Below the pieces are notes generated by a model. The model worked only from the letters and a program-made list of their open reading frames with translations. It was not told the DNA's origin and made no database searches. Source: Deltaproteobacteria bacterium (GTDB taxonomy: Bacteria; Desulfobacterota; BSN033; UBA1163). Taken from it: a DNA stretch of 19,018 nt. Positions within the stretch are counted from its first letter, which is position 1, and the number at the start of each line of letters is the position of its first letter. The stretch is from positions 1 through 19,018 of the forward strand of contig VGRU01000044.1 of NCBI GenBank assembly GCA_016875255.1, in the 5' to 3' direction. Positions 15,087-19,018 of this stretch are shown here, piece by piece. The position numbers and the translations under genes are program-made.

Positions 15087-16283
15087 ATGTCCGTACTATC
15101 GAATCGAGCAAGAAGTTTAAAACCTTCCCCTACCCTTGCCATCAATGCTAAGGCAAAGTCGATGCAGGCCCAGGGCATCCAGGTCATCAGCTTTGGCGCT
15201 GGCGAACCAGACTTTGACACTCCTCAGAACATCAGGGCCGCAGCCATTAGGGCGATTGAAGAGGGTTTTACAAAATATACCCCTGTCGGCGGGACGGATG
15301 AGTTGAAGGATGCTGTTATCAAAAAATTTCAAAGAGACAACGGGCTAACCTACAAACGATCCGAAATCATTGCCTCCTGCGGCGGCAAGCATTCCTTCTA
15401 CAACCTGGCGCAGGCTATTTTTGATGCGGGGGATGAGGTGATCGTGCCCGCCCCTTACTGGGTCTCCTACCCTCCGATGGTCGCTCTGGCCGGAGCCACT
15501 CCTGTCATCGTTGAAACAAAGGAAGAGAATGGGTTCAAATTATCGATGGAGGACCTGAAAAAGGCGGTCACGCCAAAAACGAAAGCCTTGATCATCAATA
15601 GTCCCTCCAATCCGACTGGAAGCGCTTATACGAAAGAAGACCTGGAACGGATTGCGGGGATGGCTCTTTCGCAACACTTTTTTGTCATCTCGGACGAAAT
15701 TTATGAGAAGATCGTCTATGATGGCTTCAAGTTTATAAGCATGGCTTCTTTAAGTGAGGAAATCAGGAAGAGGACGATCATCGTTCACGGGGTGGCCAAG
15801 ACCTATGCGATGACAGGATGGAGGATTGGTTATACGGCAGGGCCAGAAGAGATCATCTCTGCCATGAGCAATATTCAGAGCCAGAGCACCTCAAACCCTA
15901 CCTCGATTGCCCAGAAGGCATCCGTAGAGGCGCTCGCAGGGCCCCAGGAAGAAGTTTTCAAAATGGTTTCGGCCTTTGAAGAGAGGCGTAACTATATCGT
16001 TGATCGCCTCAATAAGATGCCAGGAGTCTCCTGTTTTAAACCCATTGGCTCCTTCTATGTTTTCCCCAATTTCTCTTCTTATTACGGGAGATCCTACCAG
16101 GGAAAGAAAATTTCCAACTCGACCGAGCTGGCTGATTACCTGCTGGATGTAGCCCGGGTAGCGGCTGTCCCCGGTGTTGAATTCGGAGCGGACCCCTTTG
16201 TGCGGCTATCTTATGCGACTTCTATGGAAGATATTAAGGAAGGGTTAAATCGGATCGAGGAAGCGCTCAAAAAGCTCGTTTAA
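15087..16283 (+). CDS. aspC: PLP-dependent class I aminotransferase (aspartate aminotransferase-like)
   Basis: It transfers amino groups between aspartate (or a similar donor) and 2-oxoglutarate in the cytoplasm. Fold-type I residues are all present: Trp125, NSPSNPTG with Asn175, Asp203 and Tyr206 in SDEIYEKI, the PLP lysine Lys238 in [15 protein letters not shown], and the carboxylate-binding Arg373 in FVRLSYATS. The length of 398 residues and [10 protein letters not shown] near the N-terminus fit the bacterial subgroup (I-beta) that includes prephenate-using enzymes, so substrate range is open. ATG 15087 follows AAGGAG (15074-15079). Its last 17 bases overlap the end of the convergent Nudix gene. 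Confidence 0.93.
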   Translation: MSVLSNRARSLKPSPTLAINAKAKSMQAQGIQVISFGAGEPDFDTPQNIRAAAIRAIEEGFTKYTPVGGTDELKDAVIKKFQRDNGLTYKRSEIIASCGGKHSFYNLAQAIFDAGDEVIVPAPYWVSYPPMVALAGATPVIVETKEENGFKLSMEDLKKAVTPKTKALIINSPSNPTGSAYTKEDLERIAGMALSQHFFVISDEIYEKIVYDGFKFISMASLSEEIRKRTIIVHGVAKTYAMTGWRIGYTAGPEEIISAMSNIQSQSTSNPTSIAQKASVEALAGPQEEVFKMVSAFEERRNYIVDRLNKMPGVSCFKPIGSFYVFPNFSSYYGRSYQGKKISNSTELADYLLDVARVAAVPGVEFGADPFVRLSYATSMEDIKEGLNRIEEALKKLV

Positions 16284-16710
16284 AGTAGTCCTCGAGGATC
16301 GAGCGGTGGTCGAAGGCGATCTTCTCAGGAAGATTCAATTCATTAAAGATTCCGATTTCCAAGGCATCGTCCATGGCCTTAGGCTTGCCCTTAGCTTTTG
16401 CTATGTAAACCGTTGAAATGCTATGGTGTCTTGGGTCTCTCTTGGGATCCGAATACGTATGAAGTTGTTTCTCAAGTTTTACATCTAAGTTTGTCTCCTC
16501 TTTCGCTTCCCTGATAGCGGCCCCTTCCAGAGATTCTCCATAGTCTACGAACCCTCCTGGGAGGGCCCATCCCTCAGGAGGATTTTTTCTTTTGATGAGA
16601 ACAATGCCTTTCGCTTCGATTTCAATGATGATATCGACCGTAGGCAAAGGGTTCTGGTAGAGTTCAATCTCATTCTTACAAACCGGGCATTTAATGGTTC
16701 GGCGGGCCAT
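16267..16710 (-). CDS. Nudix hydrolase with N-terminal CxxC
   Basis: It hydrolyses nucleoside diphosphate derivatives; the exact substrate (ADP-ribose, oxidised nucleotides or others) cannot be told. Counting from ATG 16710 the product has 147 residues. The Nudix box runs from Gly53 through Glu59 to the REAKEE helix, with Arg67, Glu68, Glu71 and Glu72 metal-binding candidates; Asn74 replaces the usual Gly near its end. Cys8 and Cys11 (CPVC) form half of a possible zinc knuckle. The frame extends seven codons upstream to a TTG (16731), but only the ATG has a plausible AAAGG upstream. The 3' end overlaps that of the aminotransferase. Confidence 0.9.
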   Translation of the reverse strand: MARRTIKCPVCKNEIELYQNPLPTVDIIIEIEAKGIVLIKRKNPPEGWALPGGFVDYGESLEGAAIREAKEETNLDVKLEKQLHTYSDPKRDPRHHSISTVYIAKAKGKPKAMDDALEIGIFNELNLPEKIAFDHRSILEDYFKRAF

Positions 16711-16741
16711 AGACTTCAACCTTTCGAGCAAAAAAAGTTTT

Positions 16742-16932
16742 TCGTTGTCGAATCTCGTATCCCTGCCCGCCGGTAGGCAGGGATGCTCGATTATAGAAAC
16801 TCGATACTCGTCGAGCTTCGCTTACCGAGCCTCTTGCTTCAATACGAGCATCGTCACCGATAGCCCTTTTTCTCTTTCTAACCTCTACCTTCTGACAAAC
16901 CACCAAACGGGCTTCGTAACCCTCACCGTCAC
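16742..16932. repeat. Repeat spacer between Nudix and cinA genes
   Basis: 16742-16865 is the second copy of the block inside the kor operon (11876-11996), including the palindrome CCTGCCCGCCGGTAGGCAGG (16762-16781). Further on, CGGGCTTCGTAACC with TCACCGTCACC (about 16908-16935) resembles the end of the element at 9946-10048. No gene is seen. Confidence 0.7.
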
Positions 16933-18165
16933 CTATTTGATCAGATATTTTCTCAGCATGTCGAGAGCGATGATGGATGCTCTTTCGCGCACCATCCAGA
17001 GCTCGCCGCCCAAAGAATATTGCTGTCTCTCTATTTCCTCATTTGTAGAAATGGAATAGAAGGTTTCTAAAAGGTATTCCTCCCTGCCCTGCTCCTCAAC
17101 GGTTTTCGCAACCATGGCAAGCCCAAGGGTCGCCTCAAACTCACCCTTTGCCCTTAAGGCAAGTTGGTCGCAAAGTGTCTGGGGATCTTTTTGAAGGGAG
17201 AGAATCTCAACTTCTGAAATCTTTAAAAAACCGGATTGGGACCTGTTGCTTGGAAGAATCAATCCCTGGATGAAGGAAGACCTTCCCGTGCCGGTTAGCT
17301 TATTGGAGAGGATGCCCCCCGTAAATGTTTCAATTACCGATAAGGTGAGGTTGCGACTTTCCATCTCCTTCATAACATTTCCATGAAGGGTCTCCTCATC
17401 CACACCGTAGATCAGAGATCCGAGTCGTCCCCTGATCTCTCCTTCCATTTTCTCAATGAGCGATGTTGCCGCAACAGGACTATCTGCTTTTGCCGTAATG
17501 CGGATCTTGATATCTCCGATGGAGGCAAGGGTTCCCACGGAAGGATTCTGGTTTTGCTTCATCAGGTCTTTGATCTGAAGACCGATGGCGCTCTCTCCGA
17601 GGCCGCAGGCACGGAGGACCTTATATTGAATGATCTCGCTTTGCAATTTGAATCGTCTTCTCAAATACGGAATCACCGTGGTTTCCATCAAATATTCCAT
17701 CTCCAAGGGGACACCCGGGACGGAGATGATGGCTCCATTGGGATATTCTACGATAAATCCGGGAGCAGTCCCTTTCGGGTTTTCAATAGGGATTCCTCCT
17801 TCCGGTATGAAAGCCTGTTTCCGGTTGTTTTCTGCCATCCGGAAGCCCCGCCTTTTGAATAAGGCCTCGATCTGTTCCATGAGATGGGGTTGGAATTGAA
17901 GGGGACGGTTAAAGACTTCTGCAACAGCCTCACGGGTCAGGTCATCCTCGGTCGGACCGATGCCTCCTGTCGTGATGACGATGTTCGATCTGGCGATGGC
18001 TTCTCTGAGGACTTCCTTAATCCGCCGAAGATCATCTCCGACCGTTGCGGTCCGAATCAACTCCACGCCCGAGGCGGCCAATTTTTTCGCAATTGAAGAG
18101 GTGTTTGTATCTAAGATTTGACCTAAGAGGAGTTCTGATCCGATGGAGATGATTTCAGCATTCAT
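16933..18165 (-). CDS. cinA: CinA-like protein with intact N-terminal and degenerate C-terminal domain
   Basis: The 410-residue length and layout are those of CinA. The N-terminal MoCF-type domain (1-170) has SIGSELLLGQILDTN and TTGGIGPTEDDLT (65-77), the site linked to ADP-ribose pyrophosphatase activity. A middle domain (about 175-250) with GLGES follows. The C-terminal domain (about 262-408) corresponds to PncC nicotinamide mononucleotide deamidase, but ESCTGG is replaced by ETFTGG (279-284), the YSN segment reads PSN (305-307), and GIAGPGG is gone (350-358 reads AMVAKTVEE). The NMN deamidase reaction is therefore doubtful, while the fold-supporting helix with RERASIIALDMLRKYL is kept. The upstream region holds a MITE-like element; no promoter is obvious. 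Confidence 0.9.
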   Translation of the reverse strand: MNAEIISIGSELLLGQILDTNTSSIAKKLAASGVELIRTATVGDDLRRIKEVLREAIARSNIVITTGGIGPTEDDLTREAVAEVFNRPLQFQPHLMEQIEALFKRRGFRMAENNRKQAFIPEGGIPIENPKGTAPGFIVEYPNGAIISVPGVPLEMEYLMETTVIPYLRRRFKLQSEIIQYKVLRACGLGESAIGLQIKDLMKQNQNPSVGTLASIGDIKIRITAKADSPVAATSLIEKMEGEIRGRLGSLIYGVDEETLHGNVMKEMESRNLTLSVIETFTGGILSNKLTGTGRSSFIQGLILPSNRSQSGFLKISEVEILSLQKDPQTLCDQLALRAKGEFEATLGLAMVAKTVEEQGREEYLLETFYSISTNEEIERQQYSLGGELWMVRERASIIALDMLRKYLIK

Positions 18166-18244
18166 AGATGTGGGTTATGATTAAGTCAAATGCCATCATA
18201 ACACCATCGAACGGACTTATCAAAAATTAATTTTTGCCGATAAA

Positions 18245-18401
18245 TGATAGTCTCGTAAAAAGTCTCTTTAGGCCTGGTTTTGTCATTCTGGCCCCGATTT
18301 TCATCGGGATAAACTCCAGCCGGAATCCAGTGTTTTCAATTAGTTAAGAATTGCCTGGACTCCGGTTTTCACCGGAGTGACGACTTTTTACGAGTCCATC
18401 A
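18245..18401. repeat. MITE-like element with 20-bp terminal inverted repeats
   Basis: 18245-18264 and the reverse complement of 18382-18401 match at 18 of 20 positions (consensus TGATRGWCTCGTAAAAAGTC). The interior has CCCCGATTTTCATCGGG, the shared core GATAAACTCCAGCCGGAATC, and the hairpin ACTCCGG/CCGGAGT. The 157-bp element lies about 80 bases upstream of the cinA start. The core is common to the elements at 6059 and 13449, but the ends differ. Confidence 0.85.
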
Positions 18402-18490
18402 TAAATGGGAATTTAAAGGAGGCGTGATGGAAAGATAGAAGTGTGCAAAGTTTGCATAATATGACAATTTATACGCCATTTTTTAAAAGG
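18402..18490. other. Short spacer with TGCAAA-G-TTTGCA palindrome
   Basis: A perfect 6-bp inverted repeat around one base lies at 18444-18456, between the 3' end of the PilZ gene and the MITE-like element. It could be an operator for a message reading leftward to cinA. No gene is seen. Confidence 0.35.
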
Positions 18491-18838
18491 TTAAAACATC
18501 CCTAAAAAATCTTCAAGGAACCTCTTTCCTTTATGGTCAAGTTCGTCAAACTTAATACCTGCCTCATTTTCTTTCTGAGACGCCCAGATAACCTCTCCCT
18601 TTCCTTTCAGTCTAAAAAAATCCTCATACGTCTCAAAAAATATTTGTTTTCCTGAACGAAAAATATCCTTAGTTATTAAAGGGTTATCCGCCTTTAATTT
18701 AAATCCGCCACGGGATATATTCTGAACCCATCCAAGCATTACGGGTTCCATATCAGATGTTCGAATGGATACCTTTGTTTCCAGATTGATTCTCGGATAT
18801 CCCCGTCTCTCAGACTGGCCATTCTGGGCAATTTCCAT
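18491..18838 (-). CDS. PilZ-domain cyclic-di-GMP receptor protein
   Basis: It is a single-domain cytoplasmic protein of 115 residues that should bind c-di-GMP and pass the signal on by protein contact. Both binding motifs are present: RxxxR at Arg12-Arg16 (ERRGYPRI) and (D/N)xSxxG at Asn40-Gly45 (NISRGG). The remainder has the expected beta-barrel pattern ending near GIKFDEL. No output domain is attached. ATG 18838 has AAGGGA upstream. A well-formed sigma-54 promoter about 60-75 bases before the start suggests control by an NtrC-type activator such as the one at 4631. Confidence 0.9.
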   Translation of the reverse strand: MEIAQNGQSERRGYPRINLETKVSIRTSDMEPVMLGWVQNISRGGFKLKADNPLITKDIFRSGKQIFFETYEDFFRLKGKGEVIWASQKENEAGIKFDELDHKGKRFLEDFLGMF

Positions 18839-18894
18839 TTTTTATCCCTTCGTAAAAAAGAGATTTTGTAAATTTTAATTAATCGATATTTATT

Positions 18895-18911
18895 AAGCAA
18901 TTAATATGCCA
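18895..18911 (-). promoter_or_regulatory. Sigma-54 promoter (-24/-12) for the PilZ gene
   Basis: On the minus strand the sequence TGGCATATTAATTGCTT has GG at 18910-18909 and GC at 18898-18897 with the exact sigma-54 spacing, and matches TGGCA-N6-TTGC[AT]. Transcription would start near 18885, giving a leader of about 47 bases before ATG 18838. It lies about 65 bases downstream of the tRNA gene. Confidence 0.8.
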
Positions 18912-18968
18912 AATAATTTCAGAGCTTTCAATAAAGACTGTAAGAGAATTCGATAAAACCTTGAATCC

Positions 18969-18974
18969 AAAAAA
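18969..18974 (-). terminator. T-tract after tRNA-Arg
   Basis: Six consecutive T on the minus strand directly follow the tRNA 3' end, a plausible processing or termination signal. No separate hairpin is seen. Confidence 0.3.
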
Positions 18975-18975
18975 G

Positions 18976-19018
18976 CGCCCCTGGCCCGACTCGAACGGGC
19001 GGCACACGGATTAGGAAT
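18976..19018 (-). tRNA. tRNA-Arg(CCU), 3' part, cut by window edge
   Basis: Read on the minus strand, the sequence gives the anticodon loop TTCCTAA (anticodon CCT at 19015-19013), the 3' half of the anticodon stem TCCGT, variable loop GTGCC, T-arm GCCCG-TTCGAGT-CGGGC and acceptor 3' strand CAGGGGC with discriminator G at 18976. No CCA is encoded. The 5' half lies beyond the window. Confidence 0.85.

Noticed and set aside
18456..18478. Weak sigma-54-like match on the minus strand (TGGCGT-N5-TTGTC) upstream of cinA
   Set aside because: The -12 GC is replaced by GT and a repeat element separates it from cinA, so the match is too weak.
1..19018. CRISPR array or prophage
   Set aside because: The direct repeats at 10-122 lack regular unique spacers and no phage, integrase or cas gene is present.

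Overview
The window looks like chromosomal DNA of a mid-GC, anaerobic Gram-negative bacterium, most like the Desulfobacterota / former Deltaproteobacteria. The grounds are a four-subunit ferredoxin-dependent 2-oxoacid oxidoreductase, sigma-54 regulation with NtrC-type activators, System II cytochrome c biogenesis, a stand-alone ArsA-type ATPase, and intergenic spaces packed with short palindromic, MITE-like repeats. The lineage is inferred from gene content and style, not proven.

Left part (1-8420, + strand): a signalling block. It holds a membrane sensor histidine kinase (7TM-like sensor, GAF, HisKA, HATPase), then an unusual protein joining a degenerate sigma-54 AAA+ domain to a degenerate histidine kinase, then a complete NtrC-family response regulator. 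Next come a REC/HD-GYP cyclic-di-GMP phosphodiesterase with a well-formed sigma-54 promoter (-24/-12) just upstream, and an unrecognised 253-residue partner. At the far right end a PilZ (cyclic-di-GMP receptor) gene on the minus strand also has a well-formed sigma-54 promoter. The working model is that the kinase and the NtrC-like activator switch on sigma-54 genes for c-di-GMP turnover and reception, with the double pseudo-enzyme acting as a non-catalytic modulator.

Middle (9071-13387): a CcsA/CcsB-type cytochrome c assembly protein (+), then a minus-strand operon korD-korA-korB-korC plus a tandem-ACT protein. The operon is interrupted between korA and korB by about 305 bases of repeat DNA.

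Right part (13987-18838): an ArsA/Get3-like ATPase and a class I aminotransferase (+), then a Nudix hydrolase, a CinA-like protein whose C-terminal deamidase domain has lost its usual motifs, and the PilZ protein (all -). The last 43 bases are the 3' part of a tRNA-Arg(CCU) on the minus strand, cut by the window edge.

Several repeat families fill nearly every intergenic space. They include elements with perfect or near-perfect terminal inverted repeats at 6059-6262, 8524-8688 and 18245-18401, one element nested in another at 13399-13650, a 114-bp tandem duplication at 4389-4618, and a family shared by 9946-10048, 11876-11996 and 16742-16865.
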